A stretch of 64,000 nt of DNA, from the NCBI GenBank assembly GCA_018242045.1, contig JAFECR010000014.1, forward strand, positions 7,449 to 71,448. Reading direction: 5' to 3'. The notes beneath the pieces are model-generated. The model was not told the origin of the DNA, searched no databases, and saw only the letters and a list, made by a program, of their open reading frames with translations. This document shows, one piece after another, positions 26,877 to 35,029 of the stretch; positions within the stretch are counted from its first letter, which is position 1, and each line of letters starts with the position of its first letter. The stretch is from Pseudomonadota bacterium (GTDB taxonomy: Bacteria; Pseudomonadota; Gammaproteobacteria; Berkiellales; Berkiellaceae). A program made the translations under genes and the position numbers.

Positions 26877-29132
26877 TTAGCTAGGGGTTGAACGCCGCAT
26901 GATTTTAGCTGCAGCCACCATATTAGAAAGTGCTGCTTTTGTCTGCGCCCAATCACGCGTTTTTAAGCCGCAATCAGGGTTTACCCACAAACGCTGACTT
27001 GGAATTACTTTAACGGCATTTGTTAAATGATCGACCATTTCCTTAATCGTTGGCACCCTGGGAGAATGCACATCATAGATACCTGGGCCAATTTCATTGG
27101 GGTAATCAAATTGTTCTAATGCTAAAAAAAGCTCACGTTGTGAGCGCGCGGTTTCAATGGTAATGACATCGGCATCCAACTGCGCAATTGATTCGATAAT
27201 ATCGTTAAATTCTGAATAACACATATGAGTGTGAATTTGAGTTGAATCTTGAACCACACAACTGGCAAGACGAAAAGCATTAACTGCCCAATTTAAGTAA
27301 AAAGGCCAATCTTTTTGTGTTAAAGGCAACCCTTCTCTAAACGCAGGCTCATCAAGTTGAATAATTTTAATCCCACTTTTTTCTAAATCTTCAATTTCAT
27401 CTCGAAGCGCTAAAGCTAACTGCGTGACAGTGATAGTCCAATCTTGATCGTCCCTAATAAATGACCAGCGCATCATCGTTATTGGCCCTGTTAACATCCC
27501 TTTGACAGGCCTTGTTGTCTTGGATTGAGCGTAATTAATCCAAGAAATAGTCATAGGGGAAGATCTTGCCACATCGCCAAAAAGGATGGGGGGTTTTACC
27601 AAGCGAGAGCCATAGCTTTGTACCCACCCATTATCAGACAATACATACCCTTGTAACAGCTTTGCAAAATATTCAACCATATCATTACGTTCAGCTTCTC
27701 CATGCACTAAAACATCAAGATCTAGTGCTTCTTGTATGGCAATATTATTTTCTATTTGCTTAGCGATCGCGGCTTGATATTCGTCTTTTAAAATCACACC
27801 TTTTTTATATTCAAATCTTAACTTTCTCAAGTCTTGCGTTTGAGGAAAAGAACCTATGGTTGTGGTTGGAAATAAGGGTAGATTTAGGATTTCTTTTTGA
27901 GTTTTAGTGCGCTTAGGATAAGGATGTTTTCGATGATACATGTCCTTTTCAATATGCGCTATTCTTGCTTTTACTTTAGGATCATGAATAAGACTTGATT
28001 GCTCACGCATTTTTAGACATTGATCACTTATTTGAAATAAAGGATGCGGCGTTTCGTCATTTAACGCCCGTGCTAAGGCAGAAACTTCTTCAATTTTTTG
28101 AACTGCAAATGAAAGCCAAGACTTAACTTTAGGATCCATCGTTGTTTCAAGTGTTAAATCAACAGGCACATGCAATAAAGAACAAGTGCTTGCTACCCAC
28201 AGCCTATCTTGGATCTTTTCTTTAGTTTTAAGCAATTGCCCATAACAAGATGAGAGATCGCATTTCCAGACATTGCGACCATCAACAACCCCAGCAGAAA
28301 GTATCATCTGATTTGGCAAATCCCTTGTTAATTGCTCAAGCTGATGACAGTTTTTTGTAAGATCAAGGTGGATCCCTTGAACGGCTAAGTCGTTGAGTAA
28401 AGCTATTTTATCAAATAGCGTAAAATAAGTGGTTAATAAAATATTCAGGCCATGATGCGTGCCATAGGCCTTTTTAAAACCATCAAGCCAAGCAAGCGGT
28501 AAATCAAGTCCTAAAATAGGCTCATCAACTTGAACCCAAGAAATGTTCAGTGCTTTTAATTGCTTAAAAATTTGCTGATACACTTGCATGAGATTATCTA
28601 ATAGTGAAAGCTTATCAAATTTGATGGGATGACATTTTGACAACCATAAAAAAGATAACGGCCCCAGAATAACGGGTTTTACACTATACCCCAAGGCTTG
28701 TGCTTGTGATATTGCTTCAAATAATTCGTAATAAGATAAGCGAAATTGTTTTGAATCTTCAATTTCTGGCACAATGTAATGATAGTTGGTATCAAACCAT
28801 TTGGTCATTTCACAAGCAATAACGTTTTCAGTAAGATTACCTCTTGCCATTTGAAAAAGGACATCAAGTGAAATTTGCTTTGTTGCAAAACGTGCAGGCA
28901 CAACGCCTAACATTGCAGCAGTATCAAGCACATGATCATACCAAGAGAAATCTCCCACGGTAACAAAATCTAAGGTTGTATGCTGCAGTTGCCAATTTTC
29001 CCGGCAAATTTGTCGCCCAATCGCTAAAAGGCTTGCCAAATCGAGTTGTTTATCCCAATAGGCTTCCAATGCTTTTTTTATTTCTCGCTGTTTTCCAATT
29101 CTTGGAAAACCCAATATATGCGCCAGAGTCAT
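26877..29132 (-). CDS. metE: Cobalamin-independent methionine synthase
   Basis: A 751-residue enzyme that moves the methyl group of 5-methyltetrahydrofolyl-polyglutamate to homocysteine. The N-terminal barrel starts ILGFPRIGKQREIKKALEAYW-like, shifting to the catalytic barrel at LPLFPTTTIGSFPQT. Zinc ligands are in IHTHMCYSEF (His, Cys), ITIETARS (Glu) and VNPDCGLKTRDW (Cys). Length is normal (E. coli 753). The ATG at 29132 has AGGA six bases upstream. It heads an operon with the MetF-like gene. No recognised SAM or cobalamin riboswitch was seen in the 238 bp upstream. Confidence 0.97.
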   Translation of the reverse strand: MTLAHILGFPRIGKQREIKKALEAYWDKQLDLASLLAIGRQICRENWQLQHTTLDFVTVGDFSWYDHVLDTAAMLGVVPARFATKQISLDVLFQMARGNLTENVIACEMTKWFDTNYHYIVPEIEDSKQFRLSYYELFEAISQAQALGYSVKPVILGPLSFLWLSKCHPIKFDKLSLLDNLMQVYQQIFKQLKALNISWVQVDEPILGLDLPLAWLDGFKKAYGTHHGLNILLTTYFTLFDKIALLNDLAVQGIHLDLTKNCHQLEQLTRDLPNQMILSAGVVDGRNVWKCDLSSCYGQLLKTKEKIQDRLWVASTCSLLHVPVDLTLETTMDPKVKSWLSFAVQKIEEVSALARALNDETPHPLFQISDQCLKMREQSSLIHDPKVKARIAHIEKDMYHRKHPYPKRTKTQKEILNLPLFPTTTIGSFPQTQDLRKLRFEYKKGVILKDEYQAAIAKQIENNIAIQEALDLDVLVHGEAERNDMVEYFAKLLQGYVLSDNGWVQSYGSRLVKPPILFGDVARSSPMTISWINYAQSKTTRPVKGMLTGPITMMRWSFIRDDQDWTITVTQLALALRDEIEDLEKSGIKIIQLDEPAFREGLPLTQKDWPFYLNWAVNAFRLASCVVQDSTQIHTHMCYSEFNDIIESIAQLDADVITIETARSQRELFLALEQFDYPNEIGPGIYDVHSPRVPTIKEMVDHLTNAVKVIPSQRLWVNPDCGLKTRDWAQTKAALSNMVAAAKIMRRSTPS

Positions 29133-29309
29133 ACTTATCCTGCTAAGCTGTTTATTTTTATACTATTTTAACTTGAATTATGAGTTATTCACCTTAGACA
29201 ATAATTAAGTATGGCAAGGAATTCTGAAGATAAACTAGGCATTTTATATGCAAGTTGTCTACCTAATTGATGCGCTTATCCTTTAGAAGCAACCATTAGT
29301 CGGTTAACT

Positions 29310-29338
29310 ATGACTTTTACAAACAAACACTTTATACT
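29310..29338 (+). promoter_or_regulatory. Possible sigma-70 promoter for the glutamine-rich protein gene
   Basis: ATGACT (29310-29315) and TATACT (29333-29338) are 17 bases apart and match four and five positions of the -35 and -10 consensus. The start codon is 33 bases downstream. The spacing and distance are right, but the -35 is weak. Confidence 0.35.
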
Positions 29339-29370
29339 GCGCTAACAATTAATCCTAAAAGGGTCTTATC

Positions 29371-30918
29371 ATGTTGACTTCTGTATTCTTTAAACAGCTC
29401 TTTGCAGAAAAGGTAGGCAAATATAATCACTTTAACGATAAATTTATGGCGAAGCCTCAATCCCCTTATCAACCTGATTTCCTTTCTAACCCTCAATTTC
29501 ACGATGCCTGGGGATCTGCACCTTTACCAATAGCACCAAGGATCGTCATTATCAATCACGAACCCATTTATTGGCGCTATGCATTATGGCAATCTATTAT
29601 CAATCTAGTGAACACTGTGTTATCGAATCCCCAACGCACACAACGCACAACCCAAGCAAATGAATCAAGCTCAAAACAAGCTGGAACACCAGCGTCAGTT
29701 CTTTATTTCTCGGTTTTAATATTTGGTGCATTGATGGCTGTTGCTTATGGTATTGTTGAAGCCAAAAAAATCATGGAAAACCTAATAGCCGGTAGAAAAT
29801 TGGCCGCCAATTCACTTAAACTTTTTTGGAGTGCCTTTTTGGGATTTCCTGCAACAATGATAGGGGCTCAATTGGGTACCTTCTATGGTCCTGCCTTGTT
29901 TGGCTCTGCGGCCGTAGGCTCTGTCCTGTCAGGTGCATTATGGGGCCTTCTTGGGATCTCTGCTGGCATGGTGGTAGGTAAGTATGCCGCTAGATTATTT
30001 ACTTACATTTATACTGGTTTTAGAACAACCAACACCGATCCTTTTTCCCTCAGACCTTCTACCGCAAAAGCGATTGAAAAACAATTTTCAATGCCATTTA
30101 CTCAGGCTAATCGCCCCAACTTAATGTTAGGCTATATTTTAAACAAGCTTGAAATCGCTAAGAAAAATAATGCCAATCCAGATTGGATTAAAACATTAAA
30201 GAATTTTCGACTCGCTTTAAAAAGTGGAAATTATTGTAGCGAGCTCAAAGCTTATTTTGATAGTGAATGGGCAATGGTAAGATATGATTGGTTCCTTGAA
30301 AAGCAAGCTTTACCCGATCCTCGCTTTAATGGAGCAAAATTACACGATATCGAATATGATTTAACGGCTTTGGCGATTATTACCAACAATATCCCAACTT
30401 TACAAAATGATCGTGCGTTTGTTGTTCAATTACCAACGAATTATCAAACCTCGCCAAGTTCTTCTACGAATACCAATCCATCAATACAGCCCACACGACA
30501 TCAGATCCAACTACAACAGATCCAACAACAGCAACAGTTCCAACAACAGCAACAGACCCAACAACAGCAACAGACCCAACAACAACAGTTCCAACAACTC
30601 CAACAAGAACAGCAGTTTCAAGAACAGCAGTTCCAACAACAGCAGTTCCAACAACAGCAGTTCCAACAACAGCAGTTCCAACAACAGCAGTTCCAACAAC
30701 AAATGCAACAAACGCCGCTTCCACCTCCTTTATATCCTTCAGTCGGGCCACAACCAAGTGCACCGCCCGTGGAAAATTATTATTACCAAAACACATTCTT
30801 ACCAAGCGGTGGCGCTCAATTGCCTCAAGCACCAGAATTTAATGCACAGCCCTTGGCACAAGTACCATCTGATGCTAATGCTCAACCTAATAAGTTACCT
30901 TATTATCGCGTCAATTAA
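29371..30918 (+). CDS. Glutamine-repeat membrane protein of unknown function
   Basis: A 515-residue protein. Two hydrophobic blocks (around residues 108-130 and 148-210, rich in Gly and Ala) may insert in a membrane. A soluble helical region follows to about residue 360. Residues 375-450 are a glutamine tract with embedded FQQQQ units, and the tail is Pro/Gln-rich (PPLYPSVGPQPSAPP). The ATG at 29371 has AGGG upstream. The FQQQQ part is encoded by a 15-bp tandem repeat, so its length may vary between strains. Poly-glutamine next to proline-rich sequence is rare in bacteria outside host-interacting proteins. No family recognised. Confidence 0.7.
   Translation: MLTSVFFKQLFAEKVGKYNHFNDKFMAKPQSPYQPDFLSNPQFHDAWGSAPLPIAPRIVIINHEPIYWRYALWQSIINLVNTVLSNPQRTQRTTQANESSSKQAGTPASVLYFSVLIFGALMAVAYGIVEAKKIMENLIAGRKLAANSLKLFWSAFLGFPATMIGAQLGTFYGPALFGSAAVGSVLSGALWGLLGISAGMVVGKYAARLFTYIYTGFRTTNTDPFSLRPSTAKAIEKQFSMPFTQANRPNLMLGYILNKLEIAKKNNANPDWIKTLKNFRLALKSGNYCSELKAYFDSEWAMVRYDWFLEKQALPDPRFNGAKLHDIEYDLTALAIITNNIPTLQNDRAFVVQLPTNYQTSPSSSTNTNPSIQPTRHQIQLQQIQQQQQFQQQQQTQQQQQTQQQQFQQLQQEQQFQEQQFQQQQFQQQQFQQQQFQQQQFQQQMQQTPLPPPLYPSVGPQPSAPPVENYYYQNTFLPSGGAQLPQAPEFNAQPLAQVPSDANAQPNKLPYYRVN
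30631..30705 (+). repeat. 15-bp in-frame minisatellite (FQQQQ units)
   Basis: The unit ttccaacaacagcag occurs four times perfectly at 30631-30690. A degenerate copy precedes it at 30616 and a partial copy follows at 30691-30705. Upstream, 30505-30600 is a less regular CAA/CAG tract. Because the unit is a multiple of three, gain or loss keeps the reading frame. Confidence 0.9.
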
Positions 30919-31014
30919 ACCTCATGAGACACGGATGTCTTTCAATTAACCTGTACCTATTTCTATCCTCCAAAAGGCTATATTAAAAAAACAATCTCAA
31001 ACTTGGAGAAAAAT

Positions 31015-31197
31015 ATGATTAGGTGGGTCATTGCTTTCTTTATTTTAGCCATCATCGCTGGGTTGCTTGGCTTTACAGGCATTGCCGTAGCCGCTGCAGA
31101 AATTGCCAGAGTTATTTTCTTTATTTTCATTGTGCTTTTTATATTATCTTTAATATATTATTTATTTACTGGAAGAAAACCACCACCGCCCGTTTAA
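31015..31197 (+). CDS. DUF1328 (YtjA-type) small membrane protein
   Basis: A 60-residue protein made almost wholly of two transmembrane helices, with the family's [19 protein letters not shown] in the middle and a short proline-rich end (RKPPPPV). Homologues are found throughout proteobacteria and are uncharacterised. The ATG at 31015 has GGAG seven to eight bases upstream; a TTG four codons earlier overlaps that box and is not favoured. It lies 46 bp before the sensor-kinase gene and could share its transcript. Confidence 0.85.
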   Translation: MIRWVIAFFILAIIAGLLGFTGIAVAAAEIARVIFFIFIVLFILSLIYYLFTGRKPPPPV

Positions 31198-31243
31198 TTT
31201 AATATTATTCAAACCAATTGTGATTACCAAATGGTAAAAAGAT

Positions 31244-32905
31244 ATGACATCTATGGATTTGAAAATAAAAACAGGTATTGGTATCATTGTCGCTTTTTTT
31301 GTATTGCAAGGTTTTTTATTTTATTCATTTATCCAAAGAGTTAACCTATCAAAATATTGGGTTATCCACACACATAATGTGATAGCTGCTATTGATAATT
31401 TACAGCTCTACATCAATCAAGCAGAGATAACCCAACTTAAAAACAGCATTATTAGGCAAGCAAAAAATAGTAGTCAAACGCCGCCCGATAGCACATCCAC
31501 CTCAATTAATTTAAATAGCAATACCAATGTAACGCAGGCATTAAAAATCATACATTTACTGACAATAGATAATATTATCCAACAGGAAAAGTTAAGCGAC
31601 TTGCAACCTTTAATCAATTTAAAAAAACCCAAATTAAATGAAATTAATCTTAAACTTAAAGAAATGATACAAGAAGAAAAACGCTTGCTATCCATTAGAA
31701 ATAAAATGGTAAATAAAACAACAAAAGATCTTATTGTCTTATTAAGCTTTGCTTCATTTTTAAACTTTATAACCATCTTGGTTGTCATCGCCATGCTAAA
31801 TGCTTCCAGAAAGGCCTTGAAAAAAAATGAAGATAGGTTAAATTTAGCCATTAAGGGCACGAGTGATGGTTTATGGGATTGGGAGCCAAATAGCCGTAAA
31901 GTCTATTTTTCAGATAGATTTATGGAATTACTTGGCATGGATAATTCGAAAGAAAGTTTAACTGTTGAAGATTTTAATAAACGGATCCATCCTGAAGATT
32001 TTGATTATCTTTGGAATGCAGTCAATAATCACTTAGAAAATCGAACACCTTATAATATCGAATTTCGAGCAAAAAATAAAAAAGGAAGATATGCCTGGTT
32101 TCAATCCCGCGGACAAGCAATTTGGGATAAATCAGGAAAACCGATTAGAATGAGTGGATTTATCACGGATATCACACAAAAAAAGGAAGTTGAAAATCTA
32201 AAAAATGAATTTGTTTCAACTGTGAGTCATGAACTAAGAACACCGCTTACTTCTATCAAAGGCTCTCTTGGTCTTGTTTTAGCAGGAACTGAAGGACCTT
32301 TAACGCAAGAAATGAACCATTTTCTTGAAATTGCCGATCATAATTGCGAAAGGTTAATTATATTAATTAATGATTTACTGGATATTGATAAACTTGAAGC
32401 AGGAAAATTACAATTTAACTTTACAAACTTAAAGGTTAAAAATCTGATTGAACAATCGGTTGAATTAAACAAATTGCTTTGCGAAAAGCGACACATTCGA
32501 CTGCAAATCGAACAACCTTTAGCTAATGCTTATGTCAAAGCCGACGAAAACCGTTTGATTCAAGTGATGACCAATCTATTGTCAAACGCTATCAAATTTT
32601 CACCCAAAGGCGGCACCATTGAAATTTCAACACAGTTGACGAATACCAAAATACGGGTAAATGTAACCGATCATGGCAAAGGTATTGCCAAGGAGGATAT
32701 TCCTCTTTTATTTACAAAATTTAACCAATTGGGTGAAAAACATACAACAAGACAAAGTGGAACAGGCTTAGGTCTTTATATTAGCAAGCACATTATCTTG
32801 AATCATAAGGGAAAAATTGATCTTGAGCTTAATAATGGCACAACTTTCTACTTTGAATTGCCGATTATTCACGAGAAGGAATTGCAACATGAAACCACTC
32901 ACTAA
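31244..32905 (+). CDS. Membrane sensor histidine kinase with PAS domain
   Basis: A 553-residue kinase. TM1 (residues 8-28) and TM2 (around 165-187) enclose a mainly helical periplasmic sensor domain of about 135 residues. A PAS domain follows (NLAIKGTSDGLWDWEPNSRK onward) with its PAC tail. The HisKA domain has the phosphoacceptor in VSHELRTPLTSIKGS, and HATPase_c has NLLSNAIKFSPKGG (N box), DHGKGI (G1) and GTGLGLYISKH (G2). All catalytic motifs are intact. It is the first gene of a three-gene phosphorelay operon. The ligand is unknown. Confidence 0.9.
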   Translation: MTSMDLKIKTGIGIIVAFFVLQGFLFYSFIQRVNLSKYWVIHTHNVIAAIDNLQLYINQAEITQLKNSIIRQAKNSSQTPPDSTSTSINLNSNTNVTQALKIIHLLTIDNIIQQEKLSDLQPLINLKKPKLNEINLKLKEMIQEEKRLLSIRNKMVNKTTKDLIVLLSFASFLNFITILVVIAMLNASRKALKKNEDRLNLAIKGTSDGLWDWEPNSRKVYFSDRFMELLGMDNSKESLTVEDFNKRIHPEDFDYLWNAVNNHLENRTPYNIEFRAKNKKGRYAWFQSRGQAIWDKSGKPIRMSGFITDITQKKEVENLKNEFVSTVSHELRTPLTSIKGSLGLVLAGTEGPLTQEMNHFLEIADHNCERLIILINDLLDIDKLEAGKLQFNFTNLKVKNLIEQSVELNKLLCEKRHIRLQIEQPLANAYVKADENRLIQVMTNLLSNAIKFSPKGGTIEISTQLTNTKIRVNVTDHGKGIAKEDIPLLFTKFNQLGEKHTTRQSGTGLGLYISKHIILNHKGKIDLELNNGTTFYFELPIIHEKELQHETTH

Positions 32906-33641
32906 AATCATGTTAGCAGAAGATGATGATAATATTCGTGAAATAGCTGAAAGATTGCTTACAAAATTGAATAATTTAGAAGTAACCTCTTGTGCTTCAG
33001 GTCAAGAATTGCTTGATACTGTTATTAAAGAAAAACCTCAATTAATTTTGCTCGATGTCATGATGCCAGAGATGGATGGCCTAACTACTTTTAAAAGGCT
33101 AAAAGAGATGAATGAAGTTAAAGATATCCCAGTGATATTCTCCACCGCAAGAGTCATGCCAAATCAAGTTAAAGAATATCTGAACTTGGGAGCAATTGGT
33201 GTTATCGCAAAACCTTACGAACCCAAAATATTTGGCGATACTATTCAGAAAATTTGGTACGAACATCATCATCAAAAATTTTCTACTGGGTGTAGTACCG
33301 ACCATAAAAGAAGATTGGAAGATGAATTAAATACACTTTACCAAACTTTTTCAAATGATCTTTCAGGTAATATATTGGCTATTAGATCATACTGGGAAAA
33401 AATATGTTCGCAACCTTGGAATAAGGAACAATGGGATCAGTTATTCATGCAGGTACATAAATTAAAAGGTTCCACTGGCACCTTTGGCTTTAAAGACTTA
33501 TATGACATTTTAAGAAACTTAGAAACCATTTTGAGTGAACTTGACAATATTAAACCTTCTTTACAGCAAAAAGAACAAATACATTTATATATCAATTCCC
33601 TCGTATCTGCTTTAGACAAATCAATTGGAAGGCCATCATGA
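32889..33641 (+). CDS. Response regulator with C-terminal Hpt-like domain
   Basis: A 250-residue protein. Residues 1-120 are a receiver domain (acidic pocket AEDDDN, phospho-Asp in ILLDVMMPEMDG, Lys in IAKPYEP). Residues 135-245 form a helical bundle with the Hpt signature VHKLKGSTGTFGF, whose His can pass phosphate on. There is no DNA-binding domain. The ATG at 32889 has AAGGAA seven bases upstream and lies inside the kinase gene (17-base overlap). Receiver plus Hpt fits an intermediate in a multistep relay from the kinase to another receiver, most simply the one encoded next. Confidence 0.9.
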   Translation: MKPLTKIMLAEDDDNIREIAERLLTKLNNLEVTSCASGQELLDTVIKEKPQLILLDVMMPEMDGLTTFKRLKEMNEVKDIPVIFSTARVMPNQVKEYLNLGAIGVIAKPYEPKIFGDTIQKIWYEHHHQKFSTGCSTDHKRRLEDELNTLYQTFSNDLSGNILAIRSYWEKICSQPWNKEQWDQLFMQVHKLKGSTGTFGFKDLYDILRNLETILSELDNIKPSLQQKEQIHLYINSLVSALDKSIGRPS

Positions 33642-34003
33642 CTAAACATAACCCAACTATTTTAGTAATTGATGATGATCAATACATTCTCAAATACATA
33701 AGGATTATTTTGTCTGGAGAAAATTATGATGTCATTGAAGCTGAGGATGGCGAAACAGCCATCAATGAAATTCAAAAAAAAGTGCCAGATTTAATTGTAC
33801 AAGACTTAAATTTACCCGATATTGATAGGTTTGATTTAAATCGCATCTTATTGGCTCACGATGCGCAAGTGCCAATTATTGCATTAACAGGAGTTAAACT
33901 AGAATTGAATTCTCAGCAAAATTATCGTGGTTTTACTGGGTTTATATTAAAACCCATTGAGCCTAATAAATTGATAGAAATTGTTAAGGCACATTTACCA
34001 TAA
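33638..34003 (+). CDS. Single-domain response regulator
   Basis: A 121-residue stand-alone receiver (CheY-like). Acidic pocket VIDDDQ, phosphoacceptor Asp in LIVQDLNLPDID, the Thr switch in IALTG and Lys in ILKPIEP are all present. No output domain. Its ATG overlaps the stop of the Hpt protein (ATGA), so translation is coupled. It probably receives phosphate from the preceding Hpt domain and acts by protein contact, or serves as a phosphate sink. Confidence 0.88.
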   Translation: MTKHNPTILVIDDDQYILKYIRIILSGENYDVIEAEDGETAINEIQKKVPDLIVQDLNLPDIDRFDLNRILLAHDAQVPIIALTGVKLELNSQQNYRGFTGFILKPIEPNKLIEIVKAHLP

Positions 34004-34026
34004 TATAATCCGTGAAAAAAAGATTT

Positions 34027-34938
34027 TTACACTTTTTCCCATACAACTTGAGACATTGCTATCATGGCAACTTGTGTGCTTTTAACTTCATCGATGTTTG
34101 ATGCGTTTATATCGCCCATCGCACATACCGGCACATTAGCAGATTTAACCACGTTTTTTAAGGCATCTATCGCAACAATATCACAATCCACACTAATGTA
34201 ATTTGCACCATTTTTTTCAGCGCTTTGGGCTTGGGATAGTGTATGGCAGCTTAAACCGATAATGAAATTGCTGGGTGTTATTTTTCTTGCTATTTCAAGG
34301 GGAAAGTCTTCCTGCCCTAAATGGACACCATCTGCGCAAGCAAGTGCAACATCTAAATGTTCATTCACGATTAACAAGGTTTGAGGCAAATGCGCTTGCA
34401 GTTCGACAACGGCATTAATAATTTCTCGCTTTGTTGATTGCGCCATTCTCACTTCACAGACAGAGATATGATTTTGTTCTATCACTGAAGCAATTTTTTT
34501 GATGGGTTGCAATTTAGGATTGCAAATAGCATAAGTGCCAGCTAATTTGTCTTTCTTTAAAAATAGAGACAGTTTGTTAATTACTTCAGCATGAAGATCA
34601 TAACTTGCAAAGCGCAACGTTTTATAAAGCTCTTTATCATAAGTTTCTTCTAAAACTCTTGCTGCTTCTTGCATGCGAAGTGCATTGGCATTTGCGATAT
34701 CCAATAAGCTGGCTGATCGCGGCGTTTCTTTAAAATCTGGGCCGCCAATATCATCTTCTGATAAAGGGCGTTCCATCACAATATAGTGAATACGATGTTT
34801 TAAATTTTTAATTCTTAGAAATAAATCATAATCATTTAGAACAAAGCGAGCTAGATCTTCTAAGACCCTTGCCCCTTCCTTAAAACGATTAATATTAGCA
34901 TCGATCATTAAATGGTGGTGCGAAAGCTTAAATGTCAT
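34027..34938 (-). CDS. ThiD2-ThiE fusion: thiamine-phosphate synthase-like protein
   Basis: A 303-residue two-domain protein. Residues 5-135 match the ThiD2 domain (DANINRFKEGARVLEDLARF, later ANALRMQEAARVLEE), known fused to ThiE in other bacteria and proposed to replace the HMP-phosphate kinase. Residues 140-303 are a ThiE barrel (LLIVNEHLDVALACADGVHL, GQEDFPLEIAR). The GPxxxT pyrophosphate loop is not visible (here ISVDCDIVAIDALK) and the usual GGI is GDI, so catalysis may be altered. The ATG at 34938 has a GAAAGAG box upstream; a TTG at 34953 is less likely. Other thiamine genes are not in the window. Confidence 0.75.
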   Translation of the reverse strand: MTFKLSHHHLMIDANINRFKEGARVLEDLARFVLNDYDLFLRIKNLKHRIHYIVMERPLSEDDIGGPDFKETPRSASLLDIANANALRMQEAARVLEETYDKELYKTLRFASYDLHAEVINKLSLFLKKDKLAGTYAICNPKLQPIKKIASVIEQNHISVCEVRMAQSTKREIINAVVELQAHLPQTLLIVNEHLDVALACADGVHLGQEDFPLEIARKITPSNFIIGLSCHTLSQAQSAEKNGANYISVDCDIVAIDALKNVVKSANVPVCAMGDINASNIDEVKSTQVAMIAMSQVVWEKV

Positions 34939-35029
34939 AAGATACTCTTTCAACGGTATAAATCTAGCACAAGGGCTTTCTGGTTTACCTACTTTTTTCT
35001 AGTATGTCAAATTATGTTGGCTAACGCAA

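Noticed and set aside
29133-29309. Riboswitch upstream of metE
   Set aside because: No recognisable SAM or cobalamin motif or stem pattern was found by eye.
30407-30949. Open frames overlapping the glutamine tract on both strands
   Set aside because: They are by-products of the CAA/CAG repeat, reading as Asn/Ser- or Leu/Val-rich peptides.
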